Counted from the stretch's first letter, positions 1 to 8,706 are shown. The stretch is DNA of 64,000 bases from an uncultured Caulobacterales bacterium (GCA_903837135.1 CAILTK010000119.1:21419-85418), one strand, 5' to 3'. Notes: generated by a model from the letters alone, not told the origin. A program made the numbers and translations.

Positions 1-528
1 ATCATGACCATCGACCCCAACGGCGGAACGGATCGCTACCAGGGCGTCACCGCCATCTCGGGGGACACCCTCGCCCTGTCCGCGGAGGAATATTTCGCCC
101 AGTCCGAACAGGTCCCCACCCAGGTGCGCCTGGCGGTCGGCCAGGTGCACGACGCGGACGGGTTGCGCTGGCGCGCCGGCGGCATGATGATCCAGAACAT
201 CGCCGAGGATCAGGCGCGCGGATCCACCGAGGAGGCCTGGGAGCGGGCGCAGATCCTGTTCGCCACCCTCAGCGAAGACGAGCTGATCGACCCGCTGGTG
301 CCGTCCGAAACCCTGCTGTTCCGCCTGTTTCACGAAGACGGCGTCCGGCTGTTTCCGGCCAAGGCGCTGACCGCCTTCTGCCGCTGCTCGGAAGATCGGG
401 TCGCCGGCATGCTGCGGTCGTTCCCGCCGGAAGACCGCGCGGGCATGATCGAAGGGGACGGTCGTATCCACGTCACCTGCGAATACTGCTCGCGCGAATA
501 CAGCCTGGATCCTGCGGTCGCGACCTAG
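1..528 (+). CDS. hslO: Hsp33 redox chaperone, 3' part (5' end outside window)
   Basis: This is the C-terminal part of the redox-regulated cytoplasmic holdase Hsp33, which binds unfolding proteins when oxidised. The visible 175 residues end with the family's zinc switch. A CxC motif (FCRCSED) is followed after 30 residues by CxxC (CEYC), which matches the known CxC-X27-32-CxxC spacing that coordinates zinc when reduced and forms disulfides when oxidised. The reading frame is open to the first base of the window, so the N-terminal domain lies upstream. The TetR gene starts 37 bases downstream on the same strand. The family assignment is strong. Confidence 0.93.
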   Translation: MMTIDPNGGTDRYQGVTAISGDTLALSAEEYFAQSEQVPTQVRLAVGQVHDADGLRWRAGGMMIQNIAEDQARGSTEEAWERAQILFATLSEDELIDPLVPSETLLFRLFHEDGVRLFPAKALTAFCRCSEDRVAGMLRSFPPEDRAGMIEGDGRIHVTCEYCSREYSLDPAVAT

Positions 529-565
529 CTGGACAGGCGCCGCGACCTAGGGTCAACCTGCGGCC

Positions 566-1786
566 ATGGACGACGATCCCATCGCCCCGGTCTCGACCCA
601 GCGCTACGCGAAGAAGCGTGACGCCATCGTCGCCGCGGCCACCCACATCCTCAACCAGCGCGGCGTCAAGGGCATGACCCTGGCCGACGTGGCGGCCAGC
701 GTCGGGCTGATCACCACCAGCGTCACCTACTATTTCAAGAAGAAGGAGGACCTGGCGGCCGCCTGCTTCTTCGCCGGCATCGCCCAGCTCGACGGCATGC
801 TCGACGATGCGCTCCTGGCCAGGACGCCCGAGGCGCGGCTGCGGCGCTTCATCGACCGCTACCTCGAGGCCAAGGCCGCGATCCGGCTCGACGAGCGGCC
901 GCCGATCCCGAGCTTCTCCGACGTCCGCGCGCTGAATTCCCCGCATCTGCAGGAGGTCAGCGCCGCCTATGGCGACATGTTCCGCAAGATCCGCAGCCTG
1001 ATCTGGGACGGCGACGATCCGGCCGCGCGCCGGGCCGCCAGCGCCAAGACCCACATGCTGCTCGAACAGGTGCTGTGGGCGGTGATCTGGTTGCCGCGCT
1101 ATGAGATCGAGGACTATCCCAGGATCCGCGACCGGCTCGGCGACATCCTGGTGCACGGCCTGGCGCCCGACGGCGCCCGATGGGCGCCCCGCCCCTTGCC
1201 CATGGCGCCCGATCCGCCGGAAACCTGCGGCGGCGACACCTTCCTGGTCGCGGCCACCAAGCTGATCAACCAACGGGGCTATCGCGGCGCCTCGGTGGAG
1301 AAGATCTCGGCCGAACTCAACGTGACCAAGGGGTCGTTCTACCACCACAACGAGGCCAAGGACGATCTGGTCGCCGCCTGTTTCGAGCGTACCTTCGACG
1401 TGGTGCGCCGGGTGCAGAACGCGGCGATGCGGGCGCCCGGCGACCATTGGGACCGGCTGTCGAGCGCCGCGGCGGGCCTGGTGGAGTATCAGCTGTCCTC
1501 GCGCGGCCCCCTGCTGCGCACCTCGGCCCTGTCCTTCCTGCCGATCGGCATGCGCCAGCGGGTGGTGGATCACTCCAACCGGCTGTCCGATCGCTTCTCG
1601 GGCATGATCTCGGACGGGATCGCCGAAGGATCGATCCGGCCGGTCGATGCGGTGATCGCCGCGCAGGCGCTGAACGCCACCCTCAACGCCGCGGCCGACC
1701 TCGACGCCTGGGTGCGCGGGGTCGAACCGCACGAGGCCGCCGCCCTCTACGCCCGCCCCATGCTGATGGGCGTGTTCCGGGACTGA
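566..1786 (+). CDS. TetR-type regulator with two tandem TetR modules
   Basis: This 406-residue protein is about twice the usual TetR length. The first helix-turn-helix module lies at about residues 14-62 (AATHILNQRGVKGMTLADVA, then VTYYFKKKEDL). A second full one lies at about 225-272 (AATKLINQRGYRGASVEKIS, then SFYHHNEAKDDL), each followed by an all-helical ligand/dimer domain. The two DNA-binding modules resemble each other, which points to internal duplication. Such a protein could bind an operator as a monomer or bridge two sites. It converges on the GMC oxidoreductase gene, whose 3' end is 10 bases away. No cognate operator can be assigned from sequence alone; the leftward SDR-SDR-GMC operon is a plausible target. 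Confidence 0.88.
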   Translation: MDDDPIAPVSTQRYAKKRDAIVAAATHILNQRGVKGMTLADVAASVGLITTSVTYYFKKKEDLAAACFFAGIAQLDGMLDDALLARTPEARLRRFIDRYLEAKAAIRLDERPPIPSFSDVRALNSPHLQEVSAAYGDMFRKIRSLIWDGDDPAARRAASAKTHMLLEQVLWAVIWLPRYEIEDYPRIRDRLGDILVHGLAPDGARWAPRPLPMAPDPPETCGGDTFLVAATKLINQRGYRGASVEKISAELNVTKGSFYHHNEAKDDLVAACFERTFDVVRRVQNAAMRAPGDHWDRLSSAAAGLVEYQLSSRGPLLRTSALSFLPIGMRQRVVDHSNRLSDRFSGMISDGIAEGSIRPVDAVIAAQALNATLNAAADLDAWVRGVEPHEAAALYARPMLMGVFRD

Positions 1787-1796
1787 GGCCGAAATC

Positions 1797-3362
1797 TCAG
1801 CCCAGCCGGTCCTTCAGGTGATCGCCGACGCGCATGGCGTTGGCGACGATGGTCAGGGTGGGGTTCACCGCGGCGGCCGAGCAGAACACGCTGGCGTCGG
1901 TGATGTAGAGATTGTCGAGCTCGTGCGCCTTGCAGGTCGGGTCGACCACCGAGGAGGCCGCGTCCGCTCCCATCCGGGCCGTCCCGTTCATGTGCGCCGT
2001 GCCGTAGAGCGGCAGCAGGGAGTCGAACTGGAAGTGGTGCTGGCTCAGCAGGTGCTTGTGGTCGACGAAGCCGTCGAGCGCCTGGTCCAGGGCCTTCACC
2101 AGCCGGTTGTGCCCCTCGAGGTTGTTGTAGGTGTAGTCGAGCTGGATCCGGCCGTCGGGCTGGAGACGCACGCGGTTGTCGGGCAGGGGCAGGTCCTCGG
2201 AGATGACCAGGAAGCTCAAGAGCCGCTCGGCCACCGAATTGGTCATCACGTCCGGAACCAGGGCGGGCGGCAGGATGTGCGAGATCTGTCCCTCCAGCGT
2301 CTGGCCCGACATGTACTCGAGCGCCTGGATGTGGCCCATCGGCAGGTCGTAGCCGCCGCGCGGATCGTCCCAGTAGAAATCGTTCACCGCCAGGGTCTTG
2401 GGGAAGGTCGACTGCAGGGGCGCCGCGGTCAGCGAGACGACGGCGGTCAGGGTGTGGAACATGTAGTTCCGCCCGACCTGGTCCGAGCCGTTGGCCAGGC
2501 CATTGGGATGCTGGGGGTTGGCCGAGGCCTGAAGGATCACCGCCGTGTTCACCGCGCCGGCGGCCAGCACGACGATGTCGCCGGTCCAGCGCTCCTCGCC
2601 CTGGGCGGTCTCGCACACCACCGCCGATACGGTCGTGCCCGCGCCGTCGGTCTCCAGCCGGGCCACCTTGCGCCCGGTCAGCAGCGTCACGTTCGGCAGG
2701 CCGAGCAGGGGATCGATGGCGATGGAGCGCGCGTCGCTCTTGGCCTTCAGCAGGCAGGGGTAGCCGCCGCAGGTCTTGCAGCGGATGCAGGGGGAGTTCA
2801 GCCACTGCTGGTCGCTGCGGTTGACGCCGAGCGGCAGGTGGAACGGCTTCCAGCCCTGACCCTGCAGATGGCTGCGCAGGCCGGCGATGCCCGGGTCGTC
2901 CGTCAGCGGCGGATAGGTGTAGGGCGGCTCGTCGCCCGCCTCGGTCGGATCCTGTCCGCGCGCGCCGTGCACCCGCCACAGGGTCTCGGCCTCGTCGTAA
3001 TACGGCTTGAGATCGGTCAGCGAGATGGGCCAGGCCGGGGAGACGCCGCCCGCGTGCTGCACCTGCTCGAAGTCACGGCCGCGCAGCCGCATCAGCGCCG
3101 CGCCATAGAAGGTGGTGTTGCCGCCGACCCAATAGTGGGTGTTGGGCGAGAACGGGTGGCCGTGCTTGTCGTACCAGTGGTCCTTGGTGCGATAGCGGTT
3201 GTCGATGAACACGGCCTTGGACGACCAGTTCTCCGCCTCGCGCGGCAGGTGCTCGCCGCGCTCGAGGATCAGGATCGACTTGCCGGTGGGGGCGAGCCGT
3301 TGGGCCAGGGTGGCGCCGCCGGCGCCCGAGCCCACGATCACGATGTCGAAGTGGTTGGCCAT
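1797..3362 (-). CDS. GMC-family FAD-dependent oxidoreductase
   Basis: This 521-residue flavoenzyme of the glucose-methanol-choline family probably oxidises an alcohol. It has an N-terminal dinucleotide-binding motif (VGSGAGGATLAQRL, residues 10-23) and a conserved C-terminal GMC block containing HMNGTARMG and AAAVNPTLTIVANAMRVG, where the His and Asn of the usual active site occur. An unusual feature is a four-cysteine cluster at residues 192, 195, 198 and 203 (CIRCKTCGGYPC), which could hold a metal or Fe-S centre. No signal peptide is visible, so it is probably cytoplasmic. Its ATG overlaps the stop codon of the upstream SDR gene (ATGA), which indicates translational coupling. The substrate is not determined; the neighbouring SDRs suggest a multistep alcohol or sterol/terpenoid oxidation (inference). 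Confidence 0.88.
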   Translation of the reverse strand: MANHFDIVIVGSGAGGATLAQRLAPTGKSILILERGEHLPREAENWSSKAVFIDNRYRTKDHWYDKHGHPFSPNTHYWVGGNTTFYGAALMRLRGRDFEQVQHAGGVSPAWPISLTDLKPYYDEAETLWRVHGARGQDPTEAGDEPPYTYPPLTDDPGIAGLRSHLQGQGWKPFHLPLGVNRSDQQWLNSPCIRCKTCGGYPCLLKAKSDARSIAIDPLLGLPNVTLLTGRKVARLETDGAGTTVSAVVCETAQGEERWTGDIVVLAAGAVNTAVILQASANPQHPNGLANGSDQVGRNYMFHTLTAVVSLTAAPLQSTFPKTLAVNDFYWDDPRGGYDLPMGHIQALEYMSGQTLEGQISHILPPALVPDVMTNSVAERLLSFLVISEDLPLPDNRVRLQPDGRIQLDYTYNNLEGHNRLVKALDQALDGFVDHKHLLSQHHFQFDSLLPLYGTAHMNGTARMGADAASSVVDPTCKAHELDNLYITDASVFCSAAAVNPTLTIVANAMRVGDHLKDRLG

Positions 3363-4210
3363 CAGTCCCCCGTAGCGCCCGCGCCTTGCCCCGATTCCGG
3401 CTCGGGCGGCAGCCTGAACCGCTGCGAGCCCTTCATCAGGGCCCGGCGTACCAGCCCGTGCGGCAAGCGGCGCATGAGGAACACCGCCAGCCGGTTGTGC
3501 CAGCCCGGAATGACCAGGAGCTTTCCGGCGGCGGCGCCCTCGATCGCCGCCTTCACCACCGCGTCGGCGGATTGCAGCAGGAAGTCCGGCGCGCCGTGCC
3601 CGGCCTGGGCCGTACCGTTGGCCTTGGTGAACTCGCTTTCCGTCGAACCCGGACAGAGGGCGGTGACCCTGATCCCCTTGTCGCGCAGCTCCGCGTCGAG
3701 CGCCTCGGAGAACTTGATGGCGAAGCTCTTGGCCGCCGGATAGAGGCTGTGACCGGCCACGCCGGGCGCGAAGCCGGCGATGGAGGCGACGTTGATGATG
3801 ACGCCGCGCCCCCGCGCGACCATGCCGGGGATGACGGCGTGGGCCAGGCCGCAGGCGGTGACGATCAGCGTCATGAGGAAGTCGCGCTGCCGGCTCCAGG
3901 GGACGCCGGCGAAGTCCTGGGCGATCGAGAAGCCGGCGTTGTTGACCAGCACGTCGACCGTGCGGCCGTGGCCGGCCAGCGCCTGCATCACCGCCGCCTC
4001 GGCGCCGACGGCGGAGAGGTCCTGGGCGATGGTGTAGGTCTCGATCGCGTGCGCGGCCTTCAGCGCCGCCCCGAGGGCGTCCAGCCGATCGGCCCGGCGC
4101 GCCACCAGCGCCAGGTCATGGCCGCGCGCGGCGTAGGCGCGGGCGAAGGCTTCGCCGATGCCGGCCGAGGCTCCGGTGATCAAGGCCAGCGGACGTTGCG
4201 AAGCGGCCAT
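3362..4210 (-). CDS. SDR-family NAD(P)-dependent oxidoreductase
   Basis: This classical-type short-chain dehydrogenase of 282 residues carries the cofactor motif TGASAGIGEAFA (about residue 12), the NNAGF motif and the YPAAK catalytic Tyr-xxx-Lys. The C-terminal 50 residues are longer and more basic than in a minimal SDR, resembling the DltE/YqjQ-like group. I chose the ATG at 4210 because TGGAG lies seven bases upstream; the in-frame GTG at 4225 has no better site. It is the middle gene of a leftward operon: an SDR lies 68 bases upstream and the GMC oxidoreductase overlaps its stop codon. It probably acts on a ketone or alcohol in the same pathway; the substrate is unknown. Confidence 0.88.
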   Translation of the reverse strand: MAASQRPLALITGASAGIGEAFARAYAARGHDLALVARRADRLDALGAALKAAHAIETYTIAQDLSAVGAEAAVMQALAGHGRTVDVLVNNAGFSIAQDFAGVPWSRQRDFLMTLIVTACGLAHAVIPGMVARGRGVIINVASIAGFAPGVAGHSLYPAAKSFAIKFSEALDAELRDKGIRVTALCPGSTESEFTKANGTAQAGHGAPDFLLQSADAVVKAAIEGAAAGKLLVIPGWHNRLAVFLMRRLPHGLVRRALMKGSQRFRLPPEPESGQGAGATGD

Positions 4211-4278
4211 GGAAGGCTCCAGCACGGCGCCGACCTTTCCGTCGGTTCGTCGACGGCGTCAAACCCTGATCCGGAAGA

Positions 4279-5073
4279 TCAGGACATGGCGCCCGGACGG
4301 GCGATCGGATGCGAGCTCGAAAGCCCGCCGTCGACCACCATCGCCTGGCCGTTGACATAGGAGGCGTCGTCCGAGGCCAGGAACAGGGCCATCTGCGCGA
4401 TCTCGATCGGCGCCCCGGCCCGGCGCAGGGGATTGAGCTGGCCGAGCTTGGCCTCCGTGCCGCGGTCGCGGGCGCGGTCGAACAGCGGCTGGGTCATGCC
4501 GGTCTCGATCAGGCCGGGGCAGATGGCGTTGACCCGGATGCCCGAGCCGGCCAACTGCTGGGCGGCGGTCTGCGCCAGGCTGATCACCCCCGCCTTGGAG
4601 GCGCTGTAGGGACTGCCGCCCGCGCCCGAGCGCAGGCCGGCCACCGAGGCGGTGCAGATGATCGACCCCGCGGTCTTGGCCTTCAGCATGGCCAGCGACG
4701 CATATTTCACCGCCAGGAAGGCCCCGATCAGGTTGACCCGCAGAATCTGCTCCCAGTCCGCGGCGGTGAGCTCGAGCATGGGGGTCAGGCCGCCGGAGAT
4801 CCCGGCGTTGGCCCAGCAGATGTCCAGGCCGCCGAAGGTGGCGATCGCCGTGTCCACCGCCTTGGCCACGTCGGCCTCCGAGCCGGCGTCGGCGATCAGA
4901 CCCAGGGCCTTGCCGCCGTTGGCCTCGATGGCCTTGGCGACATCCATCACCGCGGGCGCCCGGTCCACGGCCAGCACGCCGGCCCCTTCGGCGGCGAACA
5001 GTTCGGCCGCCGCCTTGCCGATTCCCGATCCCGCGCCGGTGATCAGCGCCGTCTTGCCCTGCAGCCGTCCCAT
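4279..5073 (-). CDS. SDR-family NAD(P)-dependent oxidoreductase (first gene of SDR-SDR-GMC operon)
   Basis: This 264-residue classical SDR has [15 protein letters not shown] (from residue 12), WANAGIS in the NNAG position, the catalytic YSASK and the C-terminal [10 protein letters not shown] that is typical of 3-oxoacyl-ACP reductase-like SDRs. I chose the ATG at 5073 because AGAGGG lies a few bases upstream and the cofactor fold begins directly after it; the longer frame to 5130 adds residues without homology. It heads a leftward operon with a second SDR and a GMC oxidoreductase. The 210-base region upstream is shared with the divergent amine dehydrogenase operon. The substrate is not recognisable. 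Confidence 0.9.
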   Translation of the reverse strand: MGRLQGKTALITGAGSGIGKAAAELFAAEGAGVLAVDRAPAVMDVAKAIEANGGKALGLIADAGSEADVAKAVDTAIATFGGLDICWANAGISGGLTPMLELTAADWEQILRVNLIGAFLAVKYASLAMLKAKTAGSIICTASVAGLRSGAGGSPYSASKAGVISLAQTAAQQLAGSGIRVNAICPGLIETGMTQPLFDRARDRGTEAKLGQLNPLRRAGAPIEIAQMALFLASDDASYVNGQAMVVDGGLSSSHPIARPGAMS

Positions 5074-5283
5074 GGTCGTACCCTCTTTTCGATTTGTGGC
5101 GATGTGTCGGCTCCGGCGGGGGCCTGTCAATCTCCACCGACGGGGACGGCCGACCGGCTGGACCCCTGAACCTGAGCGAAATATGGGCGCCGCCGGGTGC
5201 GGCCTACGCGCGCCGGCGTTTTAGTCCGCGCAAGCGTTGCGGTTCGCATGGACTTCGCCGGGGTTCGGTGCTGCTATCCTCCC
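5074..5283. promoter_or_regulatory. Divergent intergenic region between SDR operon and amine dehydrogenase operon
   Basis: These 210 bases separate the start codons of two divergent operons and must hold at least one promoter for each. I see no clear sigma-70 pair and no strong inverted repeat. An open frame continues upstream of the chosen heavy-chain start at 5284, but its translation lacks a signal peptide. Confidence 0.45.
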
Positions 5284-6477
5284 ATGCCTCATGCCGTCCT
5301 CCTTGCGAACCGCATCGGCGTCCTCGCGACAAGCTGGATCGCCCTGGCCGCCGCGTCGCCCGCCGCCGCCGCACCGACCCCCGCCGCGCCAGCCCCCGCC
5401 CCCGCGGCGTTCCAGCCTGAAATCAGCGATGTGGCCAGCCTGCCGCCCGCCGGACCGCACCGGGTGTGGCTGCAGGAGATGCTCACCGGTTCGGCCCAGG
5501 TGGTCGACGGCGACACCGGCGAGCTTCTCGCCACCATCCCCGCCGCGCCCCTGTCGAACTTCAACGCCGGGCCAGGACAGCGCACCGTCTATGTCGCCGA
5601 AACCATCTGGTCGAAGGGCAACCGTGGTCAGCGGCAGGATATGGTCAGCGCCTACGACGGAATCAGCCTCAAGCTGATCGGCGAGATTCCGCTGGCCGGC
5701 CGGGTCTTCATGGTGCCGACCCAGCAGACCTTCGGCGTCAGCCCGGGCGCCGGGCGGGCCTACGTCTACAACATGCAGCCATCCTCCTCCGTCTCGGTGG
5801 TCGACCTCGCCAGGCAGAAGGTGGTTCGGGTGGTCGAGACCCCGGGCTGCGCCCTGGTTTTCCCGTGGGGGACGGACGGGTTTTCATCCCTGTGCGGGGA
5901 CGGCTCCCTGGCCACGGTCGCCAGCGACGCGCCGAAGCTGAGCCTGGTCCGGAGCAAGCCCTTCTTCGACGCCGAGCACGATCCCGTGTTCGAAACGAGC
6001 CCCACCGACCCGAAGACCGGCCAAACCGTGTTCGTCACCTATTCCGGCGTGGTCCACCCGGTGACCCTCGGCCCGACGCCGGCCTTCGCCGCGGCCTGGT
6101 CGCTGCAGCAGGCGGCGGGCCTGCCGGCCGCCGGGCTCGAGGACGGCGCCCTGGCCTGGCGTCCGGGCGGTCGCATTCCCATGGCCCTGCAGGCCGCGTC
6201 GAGCCGCCTCTACGTGCTGATGCACGCGGGCGAGCACTGGAGCCACAAGAAGGACGGCACGGAGCTGTGGATCGTCGACCTCAAGGCCCGGACGGTGGTC
6301 CGGCGGGCGGCGCTGGACGGGCCGGTCAGCGCCGTCGCCGTCAGTCAGGACGACCATCCGCTGCTCTATCTGCTCGACGACAAGCAGGGGCTCTCGATCC
6401 GGGACGCCAACACTCTGAAGGAGCTGCGCCACGTGGACGACGTGGGCAGGGTCCTGCCTTACGTCCCCCCGCTCTGA
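5284..6477 (+). CDS. mauB: TTQ amine dehydrogenase heavy (alpha) chain
   Basis: This is the 397-residue heavy chain of a methylamine/aromatic amine dehydrogenase, the periplasmic alpha2beta2 quinoprotein that oxidises primary amines to aldehyde and ammonia. It has an N-terminal signal peptide (about residues 1-30, ending in alanines) followed by a seven-bladed propeller of the amine dehydrogenase type. Recognisable stretches include VWLQEMLTGSAQVVDGDTGE, YVAETIWSKGNRGQR and LYVLMHAGEHWSHKKDGTE. I chose the ATG at 5284 because it places the hydrophobic signal at the N terminus. It begins the order mauB-E-D-A-cyt-cyt. Whether the substrate is methylamine or a larger aromatic amine cannot be decided from this chain. 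Confidence 0.9.
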   Translation: MPHAVLLANRIGVLATSWIALAAASPAAAAPTPAAPAPAPAAFQPEISDVASLPPAGPHRVWLQEMLTGSAQVVDGDTGELLATIPAAPLSNFNAGPGQRTVYVAETIWSKGNRGQRQDMVSAYDGISLKLIGEIPLAGRVFMVPTQQTFGVSPGAGRAYVYNMQPSSSVSVVDLARQKVVRVVETPGCALVFPWGTDGFSSLCGDGSLATVASDAPKLSLVRSKPFFDAEHDPVFETSPTDPKTGQTVFVTYSGVVHPVTLGPTPAFAAAWSLQQAAGLPAAGLEDGALAWRPGGRIPMALQAASSRLYVLMHAGEHWSHKKDGTELWIVDLKARTVVRRAALDGPVSAVAVSQDDHPLLYLLDDKQGLSIRDANTLKELRHVDDVGRVLPYVPPL

Positions 6478-6493
6478 CCAGGTCCGCCTGCCG

Positions 6494-7066
6494 ATGGACC
6501 TCACCCTGCTCCGGATCGCCGTCGACCTGTTCGCGGCCCTGGTCTTCCTGAACGCCGCAGCGGCGAAGCTTCGCGCGCCGGCCACCTTCGAAGGCCAGCT
6601 CGACAACTACCGCCTGCTCCCGGCGTGGGCGACGGCGCCGTCCGCGCGCGCGATCCCGATCGCCGAGGGGCTGGTCGGCGCGGGCCTGGTTCTCACCCCC
6701 TTCGTCGTCGGCCGCGCGGCGCTCGCCGCGCCGGTGGCGGCGGCCGCCCTGCTCGCCGTGTTCGCGAGCGCCATGGCGATCAATCTCGGACGCGGACGGA
6801 CGGAGATCGACTGCGGCTGCGGCGACGCCGAGGGTCGGCAGCCGCTGCGCTGGGCCCTGGTCGGCCGCAACCTCGGGATCGCGGCGGCCCTTCTCGTCGG
6901 CGCCATGCTCGCGGGGGCGAGAACCGGGTGGCTGGAGGCTGTCGAGGCCGGGGTCAGCGGCCTGGTCGCCTTCATCCTCTATCTGACCCATGAGCGACTG
7001 TCCGGGCTGCCCTCCGCCGGCGTCCGGGCGACCGCCGCCGCTCCCACTTACGGACCTGCCCAGTGA
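6494..7066 (+). CDS. mauE: MauE, amine dehydrogenase maturation membrane protein
   Basis: This 190-residue DoxX-like integral membrane protein has four or five hydrophobic segments and a conserved DCGCG motif (Cys107, Cys109). In known mau clusters MauE works with MauD in export, folding or disulfide formation of the light chain, which contains six disulfides. The gene starts 16 bases after mauB, and its stop codon overlaps the GTG start of mauD (GTGA), indicating coupled translation. Its identity is supported by both sequence and position. Confidence 0.9.
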   Translation: MDLTLLRIAVDLFAALVFLNAAAAKLRAPATFEGQLDNYRLLPAWATAPSARAIPIAEGLVGAGLVLTPFVVGRAALAAPVAAAALLAVFASAMAINLGRGRTEIDCGCGDAEGRQPLRWALVGRNLGIAAALLVGAMLAGARTGWLEAVEAGVSGLVAFILYLTHERLSGLPSAGVRATAAAPTYGPAQ

Positions 7067-7677
7067 GCCTGTTGATCGCGTCCCAAGTCCTGCTGTGGAT
7101 CCTCGTGGCGGCGCTCGCCTTCACCGTGATGGCGCTGGCGCGTCAGATCGGCATCCTGCACGAACGGATCGCACCGGTGGGCGCCCTGGTGATGGACAGC
7201 GGTCCGGCGGTGGGCGCCCCGGCGCCCTTCCTGATCGGCCGCCTGCTCGACGGCGAAAGCTACAGCCTCGGCGGCGGGCGTCCGGTCGGCGGGCGCATGC
7301 AGCTGTTGATGTTCGTCTCCTCCGATTGCCCGATCTGCAAGCGGCTGATCCCCATCGCCAAGTCCATGGCCCGGGACGAGCTTTGCGATCTGGTGTTCGT
7401 CGGCGACGCCGAGGCCGCGGTCCAGCGAGCGCTGGTCAAGCGGTTCGAGCTCGAGCGCTTCCCGTTCATCAACGGACCCGAGGTCGGCATGGCCTTCCAG
7501 GTCGGCAAGCTGCCCTACGCCGTGCTGATCGACGAGGCGGGCCTGATCGCGTCCAAGGGGCTGGTGAACAGCCGCGAGCACCTGGAGAGCCTGGTCACCG
7601 CCAAGCGTCTCGGGGTGGCGTCGATTCAGGAGTTCCTGCGCGACCGTGACGCGCCGCGCGCGGTGGAGACGGCATGA
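7063..7677 (+). CDS. mauD: MauD, thioredoxin-like amine dehydrogenase accessory protein
   Basis: This 204-residue protein has an N-terminal membrane anchor (residues 1-27) and a periplasmic thioredoxin fold with the redox motif CPIC (Cys89, Cys92, in SSDCPICKRL). MauD proteins are required to form the light-chain disulfides in methylotrophs; MauD mutants degrade the light chain. The GTG start overlaps the mauE stop codon by four bases. A cis-Pro segment (VGKLPYAVLID) is present near residue 150. The light chain gene follows after 46 bases. Confidence 0.92.
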   Translation: MSLLIASQVLLWILVAALAFTVMALARQIGILHERIAPVGALVMDSGPAVGAPAPFLIGRLLDGESYSLGGGRPVGGRMQLLMFVSSDCPICKRLIPIAKSMARDELCDLVFVGDAEAAVQRALVKRFELERFPFINGPEVGMAFQVGKLPYAVLIDEAGLIASKGLVNSREHLESLVTAKRLGVASIQEFLRDRDAPRAVETA

Positions 7678-7723
7678 TCGGGCCGCCCATGCAGGATGTC
7701 GTCGGGGAAGAGAGGGGGGCGTC

Positions 7724-8254
7724 GTGACCAAGCTTACGCTGGATTCGCTGGGGGAACGCCTGACGCGCCGGATGGCGGGATCGGTCTCGCGCCGCAGCGC
7801 CCTGGCCAAGGTCGGGGGCTTCCTGTCGGCGGCGGTCTTGCCGGTGCTGCCGGTGTCCAAGGCCGGCGCCGCGACGACGCCGTCCAGCGCCTTCACCCGC
7901 AACGCCCAGACCAAGGACCCCAAGACCTGCGACTACTGGCGCTACTGCGCCATCGACGGTCTCCTCTGCAGCTGTTGCGGCGGCGGCGTCCACACCTGTC
8001 CGCCGGGAACCCAGCCGTCCGCGGTTTCCTGGGTCGGCACCTGCATCAATCCCGACGACAACAAGTCGTATCTGATCGCCTATCGCGACTGCTGCGGAAC
8101 CTCGGCCTGCCGCACGAAGTGCTATTGCGACTCCACCGAACGGGAGACGCCGGTCTACCGGCCGCAGACCGACAACGATGTGATCTGGTGCTTCGGCCTG
8201 TCCAGCATGAGCTATCACTGCTCCACCGCAGCCCTGGTCGGTATCGCCGAGTGA
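7724..8254 (+). CDS. mauA: TTQ amine dehydrogenase light (beta) chain
   Basis: This 176-residue light chain carries the tryptophan tryptophylquinone cofactor. A twin-arginine leader (VSRRSALAKVGGF, about residues 21-33) precedes the mature domain, so export is probably by Tat. The two cofactor tryptophans are Trp103 (SAVSWVGTC) and Trp155 (DVIWCFG). Aspartates matching the catalytic and cross-linking residues are Asp78 (AIDG) and Asp122 (YRDCC). Fourteen cysteines in the mature part fit the disulfide-rich fold. The residue after the HC motif, Thr in characterised enzymes as I recall, is Ser167 here. The GTG at 7724 follows a GAGAGGGGGG site and gives the expected leader; the longer frame to 7646 overlaps mauD. 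The stop overlaps the next gene's GTG. Confidence 0.95.
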   Translation: MTKLTLDSLGERLTRRMAGSVSRRSALAKVGGFLSAAVLPVLPVSKAGAATTPSSAFTRNAQTKDPKTCDYWRYCAIDGLLCSCCGGGVHTCPPGTQPSAVSWVGTCINPDDNKSYLIAYRDCCGTSACRTKCYCDSTERETPVYRPQTDNDVIWCFGLSSMSYHCSTAALVGIAE

Positions 8255-8706
8255 AACGCGCCTGGGTGTTCGCGGTCGCGCTCTTGCTGAAGCCCGTCCT
8301 GGGTCGGGCCGAACCGGCGCCGCCGCTCTACGAGAATCGCTGCTCGGTCTGCCATCAGGCCGGCGGCGTCGGCGTGCCGGGCGCCTATCCGCGGCTGGCC
8401 GGGCGGGCCGGCGCCATCGCCGGTCTGACGGACGGCCGCAGGGCGATGGTGTCGGCGGCGCTCTATGGGGTGGCCGGCGTGCTGAAGGTCGACGGCCAGA
8501 CCGTGGTCGGGGTGATGCCGGGCTTCGCCGAGGTCAAGGACGCGGAGATCGCGGCGGTGCTCACCTACGTCTCCCACCTCGGGGGCGCACACCCCAAGCC
8601 GTTCACCGCGGCCGAGGTGGCCAAGGTCCGCCAGGGCGACAGCCTGACGCCGAACCAGGTCAACGCCCTCCTGCGCCAGCCGGCGATCACCGCGGTCGCG
8701 CCGTGA
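8251..8706 (+). CDS. Periplasmic mono-haem cytochrome c (amine dehydrogenase operon)
   Basis: This 151-residue class I cytochrome c has a signal peptide, the haem motif CSVCH (Cys31, Cys34, His35) and a probable axial Met89 (VGVMPGF). It starts at a GTG overlapping the light-chain stop and ends overlapping the GTG of a second cytochrome gene. From its position it probably accepts electrons from the TTQ dehydrogenase, replacing the copper protein amicyanin or azurin of characterised systems; no cupredoxin gene is visible here. The electron-acceptor role is inference; the haem protein call is direct. Confidence 0.9.
   Translation: MKRAWVFAVALLLKPVLGRAEPAPPLYENRCSVCHQAGGVGVPGAYPRLAGRAGAIAGLTDGRRAMVSAALYGVAGVLKVDGQTVVGVMPGFAEVKDAEIAAVLTYVSHLGGAHPKPFTAAEVAKVRQGDSLTPNQVNALLRQPAITAVAP

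Noticed and set aside
7646..7723. Upstream extension of the amine dehydrogenase light chain
   Set aside because: The added residues are Arg/His/Gly-rich and overlap mauD. The GTG at 7724 has a purine-rich site and gives a proper twin-arginine leader.
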